DNA of 64,000 bases from an uncultured Alistipes sp. (GCA_947591475.1 CANQDE010000001.1:372001-436000), one strand, 5' to 3'; counted from the stretch's first letter, positions 1 to 7,972 are shown. The notes: generated from the letters alone by a model not told the origin. Numbers and translations are program-made.

Positions 1-561
1 CAGGCGCAATGCACGGCGGGCACCGGCGGCTTTGGCCTTTTCGCAAGCGGCCTCGACGGCCTCGACGGCGCCCGAAATCACGAGCTGTCCCGGGCAGTTG
101 TAGTTGGCTGCGACGACGACGCCTTCGGTCGATGCGCAAATATCCTCGACCGTCTTGTCGTCCAGACCGAGAATGGCCGCCATCGTTCCGGGCTGTGCTT
201 CGCAGGCGGCTTGCATGGCTTGGGCACGTTTCGATACGAGTTTCAGACCGTCCTCGAACGAGAGAGCACCAGCAACGACCAATGCCGAAAATTCACCCAA
301 CGAGTGTCCGGCGACGGCATCGGGCTTTACGCCGAGCGCTTTGGCCATGATGACCGAGTGGAGAAATACGGCGGGTTGCGTAACTTTGGTCTGTTTCAGT
401 TCGTCGGGCGAGCCGGCGAACATGATGTCCGTGATGCGGAATCCGAGAATCTCGTTCGCCTGCTCGAAAAGCTCTTTGGCGGCAGGTACGTGGTCGTAGA
501 GGTCTTTGCCCATCCCGACGGACTGAGCACCCTGACCCGGGAAAACGTATGCGTGTTTCAT
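1..561 (-). CDS. fabD: Malonyl-CoA:ACP transacylase FabD (partial, 3' end outside window)
   Basis: Reading the minus strand from an ATG at 559-561 gives an open frame running off the left edge: 187 codons of a family normally near 290. It begins MKHAYVFPGQGAQSVGMG, the classic FabD N-terminus with the GQGAQ loop at residues 9-13, and has the nucleophile elbow GHSLG at 85-89 (Ser87 is the expected acyl-accepting serine). FabD moves malonate from CoA to acyl carrier protein in the cytoplasm to start type II fatty acid synthesis. A TATCTTTG promoter lies about 30 bases upstream. Identity is secure; only the C-terminal third is unseen. Confidence 0.96.
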   Translation of the reverse strand, partial: MKHAYVFPGQGAQSVGMGKDLYDHVPAAKELFEQANEILGFRITDIMFAGSPDELKQTKVTQPAVFLHSVIMAKALGVKPDAVAGHSLGEFSALVVAGALSFEDGLKLVSKRAQAMQAACEAQPGTMAAILGLDDKTVEDICASTEGVVVAANYNCPGQLVISGAVEAVEAACEKAKAAGARRALRL

Positions 562-592
562 CTTCGATTGCAATTTTTTTGGGTTTGCGTTG

Positions 593-600
593 CAAAGATA
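593..600 (-). promoter_or_regulatory. Promoter -7 box for fabD
   Basis: CAAAGATA on the plus strand reads TATCTTTG on the minus strand, an exact match to the Bacteroidota -7 consensus TAnnTTTG, 32 bases before the fabD start codon. Confidence 0.6.
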
Positions 601-613
601 CGAATTTATTTCT

Positions 614-621
614 TAACTTTG
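614..621 (+). promoter_or_regulatory. Promoter -7 box for the cobalamin riboswitch transcript
   Basis: TAACTTTG matches TAnnTTTG exactly, with TTG at 590-592 as a possible -33 element. It is divergent from the fabD promoter and places the start of transcription just ahead of the cobalamin riboswitch, so that RNA appears to have its own promoter. Confidence 0.55.
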
Positions 622-627
622 CATTGC

Positions 628-800
628 AATGGTTCGCAAAGGACGTCCGCGTCCGGCGCGATTGAATGGGAATGCCGTGTGAATCGGCAGCAGTTCCCGC
701 TGCTGTAAGTCCCTGTATGTTCCGCAACAGTTTCTGAGCCACTGGTTTATGACCGGGAAGGCGTTGCGGACGGGACAAGCCAGAAGACCTGCCTTGCATC
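628..800 (+). promoter_or_regulatory. Cobalamin (B12) riboswitch
   Basis: The stretch carries the hallmark blocks of the cobalamin aptamer in order: GAATGGGAATGCCGTGTGAA near 662-681, a CAGCAGTTCCCGCTGCTGTAA segment with core TGTAAGTCCC, CCACTGG near 739, GGGAAGGCG near 755, and the B12 box AGCCAGAAGACCTGCC near 779-794. The family senses adenosyl- or other cobalamins and usually controls B12 uptake or B12-dependent/independent enzyme genes. Unusually, no recognisable gene follows on this strand: a terminator comes immediately after and the next gene is on the opposite strand. Confidence 0.9.
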
Positions 801-827
801 TTCCAATTCCGGAAGAATCTTTTTTTT
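799..827 (+). terminator. Intrinsic terminator directly after the B12 riboswitch
   Basis: Stem TCTTCC (799-804) with GGAAGA (811-816), loop AATTCC, then a run of eight T residues (820-827). It starts five bases after the B12 box, so it may be the riboswitch expression platform or simply the end of a short RNA. Confidence 0.6.
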
Positions 828-1008
828 CGAGGCCTCTGCGGAGAACGGAGCATCGGTCGAGTTTTTCAGCCGTATCGTCTGAAGAAGATCATCCGTATAG
901 GGCAAATGTCCCTGCCGCCGAAGAACGATTCGATTCCGGAAAGGAACCTACCTTTTGCAGAATCATTCGGGCTGTCGGTGCCATAAGAGATTAGTTGTAT
1001 ACAGTCCG

Positions 1009-1048
1009 AAAAAAGCCCCCGAAAACCTGCCTGTTTTCGAGGGCTTTT
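1009..1048. terminator. Bidirectional intrinsic terminator
   Basis: Stem GCCCCCGAAAAC (1015-1026) with GTTTTCGAGGGC (1033-1044), A-rich on the left and T-rich on the right. It ends the minus-strand operon finishing at 1114 and any read-through from the riboswitch side. Between 828 and 1008 I see only a 26-codon ORF (906-986, ending LSVP) with no recognisable family. Confidence 0.75.
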
Positions 1049-1113
1049 ATTAATTGGTTGTGGTTCTAATCCCGCTTTGCTAACGGGTTGCCGTTCTATT
1101 AAAACAATACCGA

Positions 1114-1701
1114 TTAGGGCATCCATTCGACGATGCCATCGGCCGGATGCGTCGCCCGCCACGCTTCGAACTCCTCCCAAGTGCGTATGCCGTCCCGTAT
1201 GACCGCTTGATAATACTCGATTCCCATGATTTTCAGCTCGTCGGGCGTTTCGAATTTCAGCCGCAGAATGGCTTCGCGCCGTTCGTCGGTCAACGCTGCG
1301 GCGATGCGGTCGGCCACCTGCTCGAAATAACCGTCGTATCGCGATCCGCACAGAATGTGGATCAGGTCGATTTGCCACAATTCGTTTTCTTCGTCCCGAT
1401 ACCATGCGTGCCATTCGACGCAGGCTTCGTCGGTGTCGAGCGAATTGCCGAATGCGACCCGCTCGATACCCGGGCAGGAGGCAAGCCGCCCCATGACTTC
1501 GAAATCCGACCGGATGTCGATGCGGTCGGAATAGATATGGAAGTCCAGATCCCGATGCTTGGCCAACAGCCCCATGCGCAGGGAACCGACCTGCCGGACT
1601 TCGGCGCCGATGCTTTGCCAAAGCCGTTGCAACCCGAGTGCGGCGATGATTTGATGGGCACGGCGGGTGTTTTCCGCCGCGCGTTCTGCGTATGCGCTCA
1701 T
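1114..1701 (-). CDS. Nucleotidyltransferase-like protein
   Basis: A 195-residue protein with the signature of the nucleotidyltransferase fold: VGS at residues 38-40 followed by RDLDFHIY, so a G-S pair about ten residues before an acidic D-x-D pair (Asp51 and Asp53) that would bind metal and NTP. The rest is helical, with a conserved-looking EWHAWY and LIHIL region, and shows no signal peptide or membrane segment. The start lies four bases after the stop of the arginine decarboxylase gene, so the two are almost certainly one transcript. I cannot name a substrate; a role linked to polyamines is only suggested by position. Confidence 0.55.
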   Translation of the reverse strand: MSAYAERAAENTRRAHQIIAALGLQRLWQSIGAEVRQVGSLRMGLLAKHRDLDFHIYSDRIDIRSDFEVMGRLASCPGIERVAFGNSLDTDEACVEWHAWYRDEENELWQIDLIHILCGSRYDGYFEQVADRIAAALTDERREAILRLKFETPDELKIMGIEYYQAVIRDGIRTWEEFEAWRATHPADGIVEWMP

Positions 1702-1705
1702 CGGA

Positions 1706-3100
1706 TCAATAGCCTAAAATGCGCAGCATCGACCGATAGGACTGCTCCTTGGCGAACAGGCGCGTATAATACTCGTTGTCCGACTTGTCGCGGTCGATGA
1801 CGATGTGCTTCGGGGCCGGAATCAGGCAGTGCTGGATGCCGCCGAACCCGCCGATCGATTCCTGATAGGCGCCCGTGTGGAACAAGCCGATGTATTGCGT
1901 GTTGCCTTTTTCGAGTTTGGGCAGGAAGATGGCGTTGGTGTGGCACTCCGCATTGTAGAAATCCTCGCTGTCGCACGTGAGCCCTCCGAGGAACACCCGT
2001 TGATACTCCTTGTCCCAGTTGTTGATGGCCAGCATGATGTAGCGTTGGTTGATGCCCCATGTGTCGGGCAAAGTAGTAATGAACGATGAGTCGATCATGT
2101 ACCAATTCTCCCGATCGTTCTGCTGCTTTTGGTTCACAATGGAGTAGAGCGCCGCACCGCTTTCACCCACGGTGAAAGAGCCGAACTCCGTAAAGATGTT
2201 GGGTTCTTCGATGCCGTTGCGCTGGCAGATGTTTTTGATTTGGGCGACGATCTCTTCGGTCAGATATTCGTAGTCGTATTCGAAATTGAGCGAGTTCTTG
2301 ATGGGGAATCCGCCGCCGATATTGAGGCTGTCCAACTCCGGACAGAGCTGTTTCAGTTCGCAGTAGACGTTCATGCACTTCGACAATTCGTTCCAGTAGT
2401 AGGCCGTGTCCTTGATGCCCGTATTGATGAAGAAGTGCAGCATCTTGAGCTGGAATTTCTTGCTGTTCTTGAGCTTGGCCTTGTAGAAATCGACGATGTC
2501 GTTGTAGCGGATGCCGAGCCGCGAGGTGTAGAAGTCGAATTTGGGCTCCTCCTCGCAGGCGATGCGGATGCCCACCTTGCATTGTTTCGTGAAGGCATCT
2601 TCGAAGAGATCGAGTTCCTCTTTGTTGTCGAGCACCGGAATGGTGTTGATGAAACCGTCGTTGACCAATTGGGCGATGTTCTCGACATACTGCGGACGTT
2701 TGAATCCGTTGCAGACGATGTAGCGGTCTTTGTCGATGATGCCGCTGTCGTAGAGCGCATTGATGATATGGATGTCGTAGGCCGACGAGGTTTCCAGATG
2801 AATGTCGTTTTTCATCGCCTCCTCCAGCACGAACGAAAAATGGCTCGACTTGGTGCAGTAACAATAGTTGTACGAACCCTTGTAGTCGACCTTCGCCATC
2901 GCTACGTTGAACATGCGCTTCGCCCGATTGATCTGCGACGAGATTTTGGGCAGATAGGTGATTTTGAGCGGAGTGCCGTATTGTTTAATCAACTCCATCA
3001 GCGGAATGTCATGGAATTGCAGTTCGTTGTCTTCGACCGAAAACTCGTCCTGCGGGAAGTCGAACGATTGTTCGATGAGGTCGATGTACTTGTCCTTCAT
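1706..3100 (-). CDS. speA: Arginine decarboxylase, short Bacteroidetes form
   Basis: A 464-residue PLP-dependent decarboxylase of the alanine-racemase (fold III) class. It should convert arginine to agmatine, the first step of polyamine synthesis. Visible landmarks are YCTKSS with the likely PLP lysine at 84, LHFFINTG at 221-228, the phosphate-binding GGGFP at 262-266, EFGSFTVGESG near 305-315, LTCDS with a likely catalytic cysteine at 376, and HTGAYQ near the C-terminus. It is shorter than the roughly 630-residue enterobacterial SpeA and resembles the 460-residue proteins annotated as arginine decarboxylase in Flavobacteriia. It leads a two-gene unit with the nucleotidyltransferase-like gene. 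Substrate choice is from family resemblance. Confidence 0.85.
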   Translation of the reverse strand: MKDKYIDLIEQSFDFPQDEFSVEDNELQFHDIPLMELIKQYGTPLKITYLPKISSQINRAKRMFNVAMAKVDYKGSYNYCYCTKSSHFSFVLEEAMKNDIHLETSSAYDIHIINALYDSGIIDKDRYIVCNGFKRPQYVENIAQLVNDGFINTIPVLDNKEELDLFEDAFTKQCKVGIRIACEEEPKFDFYTSRLGIRYNDIVDFYKAKLKNSKKFQLKMLHFFINTGIKDTAYYWNELSKCMNVYCELKQLCPELDSLNIGGGFPIKNSLNFEYDYEYLTEEIVAQIKNICQRNGIEEPNIFTEFGSFTVGESGAALYSIVNQKQQNDRENWYMIDSSFITTLPDTWGINQRYIMLAINNWDKEYQRVFLGGLTCDSEDFYNAECHTNAIFLPKLEKGNTQYIGLFHTGAYQESIGGFGGIQHCLIPAPKHIVIDRDKSDNEYYTRLFAKEQSYRSMLRILGY

Positions 3101-3261
3101 GGTTTGTTGTCGTTTTCGTAAGGAATCTGTCTCGGTTACATTGCAAATTTCGGGACAATGTAGCTCGATCGGATCGGGTTCGGGTTACGGGATGCAAAGT
3201 AAACGATTATTTTCCGGATCGCCGCCGCTTTCGCCGATTATTTTGAAAAAGTAGGCCGGAT

Positions 3262-3293
3262 TTTGCTTTTTTCTGTGAAAAGCGGTAAATTTG
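3262..3293 (+). promoter_or_regulatory. Promoter of the HU/sigma-54/lptE/secG operon
   Basis: TTTG at 3262-3265 and TAAATTTG at 3286-3293 are separated by 20 bases, an excellent fit to the Bacteroidota sigma-ABfr promoter. The first gene starts 32 bases downstream. Confidence 0.6.
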
Positions 3294-3325
3294 AGCCGTA
3301 AATCGAATAAAGCGAAAGTGGTGCG

Positions 3326-4174
3326 GTGGAGTTGCTGACTGTCCTGACGAAATATCTGGAGACGCACAAACGGATCGTCGTTCCTCAGTTGGGAGCCTTT
3401 CTCGTCAAGGAGCCCGGCAGGAGCATCGTCTTTTCGGAACTGATGAAGCGCGACGATGGGGTTTTGCGCGGTTTGTTGGTGGCCGACGGACGGAGCGAGG
3501 TCGAGGCGGCCGGTGCAATCGACCGGTTCGTCTTCGAGGTGCGCCGGGCGGTGGAAAACGGCACGGAATACCGTCTCGCCGATTTCGGTACGATGAAACC
3601 GGGCCCCAACGGAACGATTGTGTTTACATATCGGCCGGTTGTTCGGCTCGAGCAATCCACTACTCAACTGGTCGAGCCTGTTCCTGCTCCGTTCGTCGGC
3701 CGGCAAACCCCGCCGATTCCGAAGCCTGTCGAAAAACCGGCTCCCGAACCTGCCGTCGATGCCGTTTCGACTTCGACCATGCAATCGGCGCCCCGAGTGG
3801 AGGTGCGCAGCGTGCAGCCGGTGGAGCTGGATTCATCCTACAAGTCGCATATCGATACGGCCCGCATGGCCGAGACGGTGCGGATGGCTTTCAGCGACGA
3901 GCCGGACGATGCGGATGCGCCGACGAAAAAGGGCTCGGTCTCGACGAAACGTCCCGTCCGTTCGTATGAATATGAAACGGACGAGGAGGCCGACGATGCA
4001 GTTTATTCGGAGCGCAAACCGGCTCGCCGCAAGTTCGATCGGTTCTTGTTTCTGGCGATTCTGGCTGCCGTGATTGCGGTGGCGGCCATTGCGTTCGGTT
4101 TTTGGCGCGAAGCCCGCGAACGGCAGGCCGAAGAGGTGCTGCAACAGATGGAACAAACCGATTACCCGACTTGA
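3326..4174 (+). CDS. HU-CCDC81-type DNA-binding protein with a C-terminal membrane anchor
   Basis: This 282-residue protein starts with GTG. Residues 1-100 resemble the prokaryotic HU domain of the CCDC81 group (LETHKRIVVPQLGAFLV, then ENGTEYRLADFGTMKPG), found in Bacteroidota. Residues about 100-235 are a Pro/Glu/Val-rich disordered stretch. A single hydrophobic helix at about 240-260 is followed by a charged tail. Homologues often end with a periplasmic SPOR domain that binds denuded peptidoglycan; none is visible here, the protein stopping 22 residues after the helix. The layout suggests a cytoplasmic domain tethered to the inner membrane. First gene of a five-gene operon. Confidence 0.75.
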   Translation: MELLTVLTKYLETHKRIVVPQLGAFLVKEPGRSIVFSELMKRDDGVLRGLLVADGRSEVEAAGAIDRFVFEVRRAVENGTEYRLADFGTMKPGPNGTIVFTYRPVVRLEQSTTQLVEPVPAPFVGRQTPPIPKPVEKPAPEPAVDAVSTSTMQSAPRVEVRSVQPVELDSSYKSHIDTARMAETVRMAFSDEPDDADAPTKKGSVSTKRPVRSYEYETDEEADDAVYSERKPARRKFDRFLFLAILAAVIAVAAIAFGFWREARERQAEEVLQQMEQTDYPT

Positions 4175-4194
4175 ATAAATTGGACGGACAGAAA

Positions 4195-5439
4195 ATGCAG
4201 ATAACTCAGGAACAGATCAATTCGGTTAAACAACGGTTCGGAATCATCGGTACATCGGAATTGCTCGATCGTGCGCTCGAAGTCGCGTTGCGGGTGGCTC
4301 CGACCGATTTGACCGTGTTGATTACGGGCGAGAGCGGTGTGGGCAAGGAGTTTTTCCCGCAGGTCGTCCACGCCTTTTCGGCCCGTAAACACAATAAATA
4401 TATCGCCGTCAACTGTGCGGCCATTCCCGAGGGCACCATCGATTCGGAACTTTTCGGACACGAGAAAGGCGCTTTTACCGGCGCTGTGGATGCTCGCAAG
4501 GGCTATTTCGAAGAGGCCGACGGCGGTACGATCTTTCTCGACGAGGTGGCGGAATTGCCGCTTCCGACGCAGGCCCGACTGTTGCGGGTATTGCAGACCG
4601 GCGAATACATCCGGGTCGGATCGTCGAAGGTGCAAAAGACCAACGTCCGGGTCGTGGCGGCCACCAATACCGACTTGCAGCAGGCGATTTCGACGGGTCG
4701 TTTCCGCGAGGATTTGTACTATCGTTTGGGAACGGTGCCAATCGTGGTTCCGGCTTTGCGCGAGCGGTCAGGGGATATTCCGTTGTTGTTCCGCAAGTTC
4801 GCGTCCGATGTGGCGACGCAGTACCGCATGCCGGCGGTAACGCTCGACGACGGGGCCCGCGAAATGTTGATGGACTATTATTGGCGGGGCAACATCCGTC
4901 AGTTGAAGAACGTCGCCGAGCAGATTTCCGCCATCGAACAGGTGCGGGTCATAACGCCCGACGTGCTGGCCAAATACCTGCCCCGACAGGAGGGCGGGGC
5001 TCCGATCGCGACAGAGATGCCTCGTGCGGATGCGAATCCGTCGACGGAACGCGAATTGCTTTATAAGGTGCTGTTCGACATGCGTTCCGACATCAACGAT
5101 TTGAAACGGATGCTTTCGGAGTTGATGCAGGGGGCTTCGTGGGTGCATCGCGAGCAGCCGTACGACATCAAGGCGTTGTTGCCGACCACGGCCCAAAGTT
5201 CCGTGCACGTCGTCGAGCGCGGAGCGGCGTATGGCAACGGGGCACCGGTCTATACCGAAAGCGAAGAGGTTACCGACGAACCGCCGCGCGAGAAGACTAA
5301 GGCCGATATGCAGCGCGAACAGATTCTTCGGGCGTTGCGTCATAACAACGGGCGCCGGCGCGAGGCTGCGGCCGAGTTGTTCATGTCCGAGCGGACGCTC
5401 TATCGGAAAATCAAAGAGCTCGGAATAGAGGAGGATTAA
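4195..5439 (+). CDS. Sigma-54-dependent transcriptional activator (AAA+ and Fis HTH, no receiver domain)
   Basis: From ATG 4195 the protein has 414 residues. The AAA+ core is complete: Walker A GESGVGKE at 45-52, the sigma-54 contact loop GAFTGA at 92-97, Walker B GGTIFLDE at 110-117, and an arginine-finger region with FREDLYYRLGTVPI. A Fis-type helix-turn-helix occupies the last 40 residues (REAAAELFMSERTLYRKI). There is no N-terminal receiver or PAS domain, so activity is probably set by partner proteins or expression. It hydrolyses ATP to remodel RNA polymerase holoenzyme with sigma-54. Upstream in-frame codons overlap the preceding gene and look like a frame extension. It is next to lptE, as is common in Bacteroidales. 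Confidence 0.93.
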   Translation: MQITQEQINSVKQRFGIIGTSELLDRALEVALRVAPTDLTVLITGESGVGKEFFPQVVHAFSARKHNKYIAVNCAAIPEGTIDSELFGHEKGAFTGAVDARKGYFEEADGGTIFLDEVAELPLPTQARLLRVLQTGEYIRVGSSKVQKTNVRVVAATNTDLQQAISTGRFREDLYYRLGTVPIVVPALRERSGDIPLLFRKFASDVATQYRMPAVTLDDGAREMLMDYYWRGNIRQLKNVAEQISAIEQVRVITPDVLAKYLPRQEGGAPIATEMPRADANPSTERELLYKVLFDMRSDINDLKRMLSELMQGASWVHREQPYDIKALLPTTAQSSVHVVERGAAYGNGAPVYTESEEVTDEPPREKTKADMQREQILRALRHNNGRRREAAAELFMSERTLYRKIKELGIEED

Positions 5440-5441
5440 GT

Positions 5442-5972
5442 ATGCAGGGAGCGATGAATAAATTTGTCATCCGGTTGGTCGTGGGGGCGGTGGCCTTGTT
5501 GTCGACGAGCAGTTGCGGTGTCTCGATCAAGTATTCGTTGTCGGGCGCATCCATTCCGCCGGCGGCCAAGACCTTTTCGGTTGCTTATTTCCCCAACAAC
5601 GCCACGATGGTTTCGCCGATGTTGAGTTCGACGCTCACCGAAGCGCTGGTCGATATGTTTTCGCAGCGAACGCGCCTGACGCAGGTCGACGAGGGGGGCG
5701 ATTTCGCTTTCGAGGGCGAAATTATCAATTACACGTCGGTTACGGCATCGGTGTCGAGCGACGATTATGCGTTGTTGAACCGGTTGACGATTACGGTTCG
5801 GGTGCGGTTCACCAATGCTATCGACGAAAAAGCCTCTTGGAGCCAGACTTTTTCGGCCTACGAAGATTACGATTCGACGAAGCTGTTGACCGAGGTCGAG
5901 GGCGAATTGATTCCGCAGATTGTCGAGAAAATTGTAACCGACATTTTCCAAGCGTCGGCGTCCAATTGGTAA
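5442..5972 (+). CDS. lptE: LptE-family outer-membrane lipoprotein
   Basis: A 176-residue lipoprotein with a hydrophobic signal and lipobox-like STSSC (Cys25, or Cys21 if translation begins at the second ATG, 5454). The body, with YFPNNATMVSPMLSSTLTEALVDMF and an alternating-strand middle section, fits the Bacteroidetes LptE family, the plug protein of the LptD translocon that inserts lipopolysaccharide into the outer leaflet. It begins two bases after the sigma-54 activator stop codon and precedes a TPR-like gene and secG. Family assignment rests on length, lipobox, motif layout and operon position. Confidence 0.82.
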   Translation: MQGAMNKFVIRLVVGAVALLSTSSCGVSIKYSLSGASIPPAAKTFSVAYFPNNATMVSPMLSSTLTEALVDMFSQRTRLTQVDEGGDFAFEGEIINYTSVTASVSSDDYALLNRLTITVRVRFTNAIDEKASWSQTFSAYEDYDSTKLLTEVEGELIPQIVEKIVTDIFQASASNW

Positions 5973-5987
5973 CGTGCATTTTATCTT

Positions 5988-6485
5988 ATGGAATCGATCG
6001 AACGCTTATCAAAAATTCTTTTTCCGGAGGCCGAACCCGACGGGGCGGCACTCGATGCGCTGGTTCGGCGTTACGAATGGTTCGGGCCCGCACGGGTTTT
6101 GCGGGAACGGTCGACGGGGCGTTCCGATGCCCGTTCGGCGTTGCTGGCTCCGTGGCAGGTCGAAAGTTCGCTCCGTGCGGAACCGATCGACGCGACGGCT
6201 TTGCAGTCGGCATCGTCCGACGATTTGATCGACCGCTTTTTGGAGGTTTCGGATTTGCGGATCGTGGCCGAGGAGGGCGAGCCCGACCAAGAGGTGCGGA
6301 TCGCTCCCGATTTGGCCGACAACGAAGAATTGGTGAGCGAATCGCTGGCCGAAATCTATCTCGCACAGGGCCTTTCCGATCAGGCGATAGCGATTTATCG
6401 TAAATTAAGTTTGCTAAATCCCGAAAAAAGTATTTACTTTGTCGAGCTTATCGACAAAATCGAAAGAGAAAAAAACAATAATTAA
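5988..6485 (+). CDS. TPR-like conserved protein between lptE and secG
   Basis: A 165-residue soluble protein lacking a signal peptide. The N-terminal two thirds are acidic and low in recognisable motifs. The end (ESLAEIYLAQGLSDQAIAIYRKLSLLNPEKS, about residues 117-147) reads as one tetratricopeptide repeat, followed by a lysine/asparagine tail. It sits 15 bases after lptE and 12 bases before secG and should be co-transcribed. A scaffold role in the envelope-assembly operon is plausible, but no function can be read from the sequence. Confidence 0.6.
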   Translation: MESIERLSKILFPEAEPDGAALDALVRRYEWFGPARVLRERSTGRSDARSALLAPWQVESSLRAEPIDATALQSASSDDLIDRFLEVSDLRIVAEEGEPDQEVRIAPDLADNEELVSESLAEIYLAQGLSDQAIAIYRKLSLLNPEKSIYFVELIDKIEREKNNN

Positions 6486-6497
6486 AAATTCAACGAT

Positions 6498-6869
6498 ATG
6501 TTATACACGATTTGCGTTGCCTTGATCGTCATTGCGAGCATTCTGGTGATTCTCGCGGTATTGGTGCAGAATCCCAAGAGCGGCATGGCCGCCAATTTCG
6601 GCGCATCGAATCAGGTGATGGGTGTGCGGGAGACGTCCGATTTCTTGGAGAAATTCACGTGGACGATGGCAGTAGTCATCTTGGTGCTGAGCTTGATTGC
6701 TACGGTCGCGATGAATCGGGGCGGTGCTGCCGAAGGCGATCCCGAAGTCGCTAAGGATGTCAAGGCCTTGCAGGAACAGGTGCTTGAGACTGCTCCGGCA
6801 ATTCCACAGACCGAGGTTCCCGCTGCAAGCGACGAACAGCAGCCTGCCGCTGAAGAGTCGGCCGAATAA
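6498..6869 (+). CDS. secG: Preprotein translocase subunit SecG
   Basis: A 123-residue inner-membrane protein with two hydrophobic helices (about residues 3-23 and 52-72) separated by the family hallmark VQNPKSGMAANFG and a cytoplasmic loop. SecG joins SecYE and helps SecA-driven export. The C-terminal 45 residues form an acidic Glu/Ala/Pro tail, longer than in E. coli but usual in Bacteroidetes. Last gene of the operon; a strong terminator follows 32 bases later. Confidence 0.93.
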   Translation: MLYTICVALIVIASILVILAVLVQNPKSGMAANFGASNQVMGVRETSDFLEKFTWTMAVVILVLSLIATVAMNRGGAAEGDPEVAKDVKALQEQVLETAPAIPQTEVPAASDEQQPAAEESAE

Positions 6870-6900
6870 AATCGAAGCTGACGGACTTCGCGAGAAATTC

Positions 6901-6934
6901 AGAGAGCCGCAAATGTTTGCGGCTCTCTTTGTTT
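6901..6934 (+). terminator. Terminator after secG
   Basis: Near-perfect hairpin AGAGAGCCGCAAA / TTTGCGGCTCTCT with a two-base loop, then TTGTTT. Confidence 0.8.
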
Positions 6935-6965
6935 GATGCGTTTTTTATAACACGCTGGGAAAAAT

Positions 6966-7349
6966 ATGGATGTACTGACTTTTCGCGATTATTGCCTTTC
7001 GTTGCCCATGAGCGAGGAGACCACGCCGTTCGATGAAACGACGCTTGTTTACAAGGTCGGCGGTAAGATGTTCGCTTTGGCGGATATGGTCGATTTCACG
7101 TGCGTAGCCGTGAAATGCGATCCCGAGCGGGCGATCGCTCTGCGCGAACGCTATCCGGAGGTAACGCCCGGCGTTCATCTGAACAAACGCCATTGGAACG
7201 ATGTGCGAACGGACAGCGATTTGCCCGATCGGTTCATCCGCGAGCAAATCCGCAATTCTTATATGCTGGTATTGCGGCAGAACGTAACGCCCAAATCTCT
7301 GCGCGACGAGCTCCTTGCTTATGTCGAGCAGCACGGATTGCCCGAATAG
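6966..7349 (+). CDS. MmcQ/YjbR family protein
   Basis: A 127-residue protein of the YjbR/MmcQ (former DUF419) fold: LTFRDYCLSLP at the start, KVGGKMFALADM in the middle, GVHLNKRHWNDV and a DRFIREQIRNSYMLV helix, all in the order seen in this small family of double-wing DNA-binding-like proteins. Length matches the family (about 115-130). Its biological role is poorly defined. It is a single gene that converges on pnuT with only 13 bases between them. Confidence 0.85.
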   Translation: MDVLTFRDYCLSLPMSEETTPFDETTLVYKVGGKMFALADMVDFTCVAVKCDPERAIALRERYPEVTPGVHLNKRHWNDVRTDSDLPDRFIREQIRNSYMLVLRQNVTPKSLRDELLAYVEQHGLPE

Positions 7350-7362
7350 CCCTTCGTCCGGC

Positions 7363-7953
7363 CTATTCCGCTGCAATCTGTTTCCGCCAGCGCAGATAAC
7401 CTGCTACGGCCAAGGCCGAATAAAGCAGATAAAGACCGGCCGTAAAGGGAATATCCTTATAAATGTACAGTCCAACGGTCGTCAAATCGACGACCAACCA
7501 CACGAGCCATTGCTCTGCATATTTGCGCGAAAGCATCCACAGGGCGATGACCGACAGTGCCGTTGTGAAGCTGTCCCAGAAAGGCACTTTGCTGTCTGTA
7601 AAGTGAACGAGCAACAGGTAGATGCCGGTCTGAATGCAAAGAAAGAGCGTGAAAAGAATCGGGGCCAGCCGCAGCGGCGTGTGGCCGATTTTCGAGAATT
7701 TCTTCGTTTTCGCTCGTTCCGGTTTGTGTGTTTCGCTGCGCATCCATACGACCCACCCGTATAGACCCGCCAAGATGTAGTAAATCTGCATCGAACAGTC
7801 GGCGTATAGCCCCGACCGATAGTAAAGCAGGCCGTGAACAATCGGCATAATCAACCCGACGACCCACAGCCGGATGTCGGCGCGGTATTCGAGCCAGAGG
7901 TAGAGCAGCCCGAGCACGATGCCCGTGAGCTGAAGAACGAGTTTCCAATCCAT
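7363..7953 (-). CDS. pnuT: PnuC-family vitamin transporter, probably thiamine (PnuT)
   Basis: A 196-residue inner-membrane protein with about seven hydrophobic helices and the PnuC-family blocks LYLWLEYRADIRLWVVGLI near 16-34, YYILAGLYGWVVW near 78-90, and LVDLTTVGLYIYKD near the end. PnuC proteins carry out facilitated uptake of vitamins later trapped by phosphorylation. The family splits by substrate (nicotinamide riboside, riboflavin or thiamine). Here the gene follows a TonB receptor controlled by a TPP riboswitch, so thiamine is the most likely cargo. No thiamine kinase or pyrophosphokinase gene adjoins it. Substrate is inferred from regulation, not from residues. Confidence 0.85.
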   Translation of the reverse strand: MDWKLVLQLTGIVLGLLYLWLEYRADIRLWVVGLIMPIVHGLLYYRSGLYADCSMQIYYILAGLYGWVVWMRSETHKPERAKTKKFSKIGHTPLRLAPILFTLFLCIQTGIYLLLVHFTDSKVPFWDSFTTALSVIALWMLSRKYAEQWLVWLVVDLTTVGLYIYKDIPFTAGLYLLYSALAVAGYLRWRKQIAAE

Positions 7954-7972
7954 AGTTCGTTTCGAAAATGAA

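Noticed and set aside
749..994. 81-codon plus-strand ORF over the riboswitch end
   Set aside because: It starts inside the B12 aptamer, runs through the terminator and shows no family resemblance; chance frame in GC-rich DNA.
2129..3121. 330-codon plus-strand ORF opposite arginine decarboxylase
   Set aside because: Valine/aspartate-rich antisense shadow of the well-supported decarboxylase; many such long antisense frames occur opposite the GC-rich genes here (xylA, eno, glmS and others).
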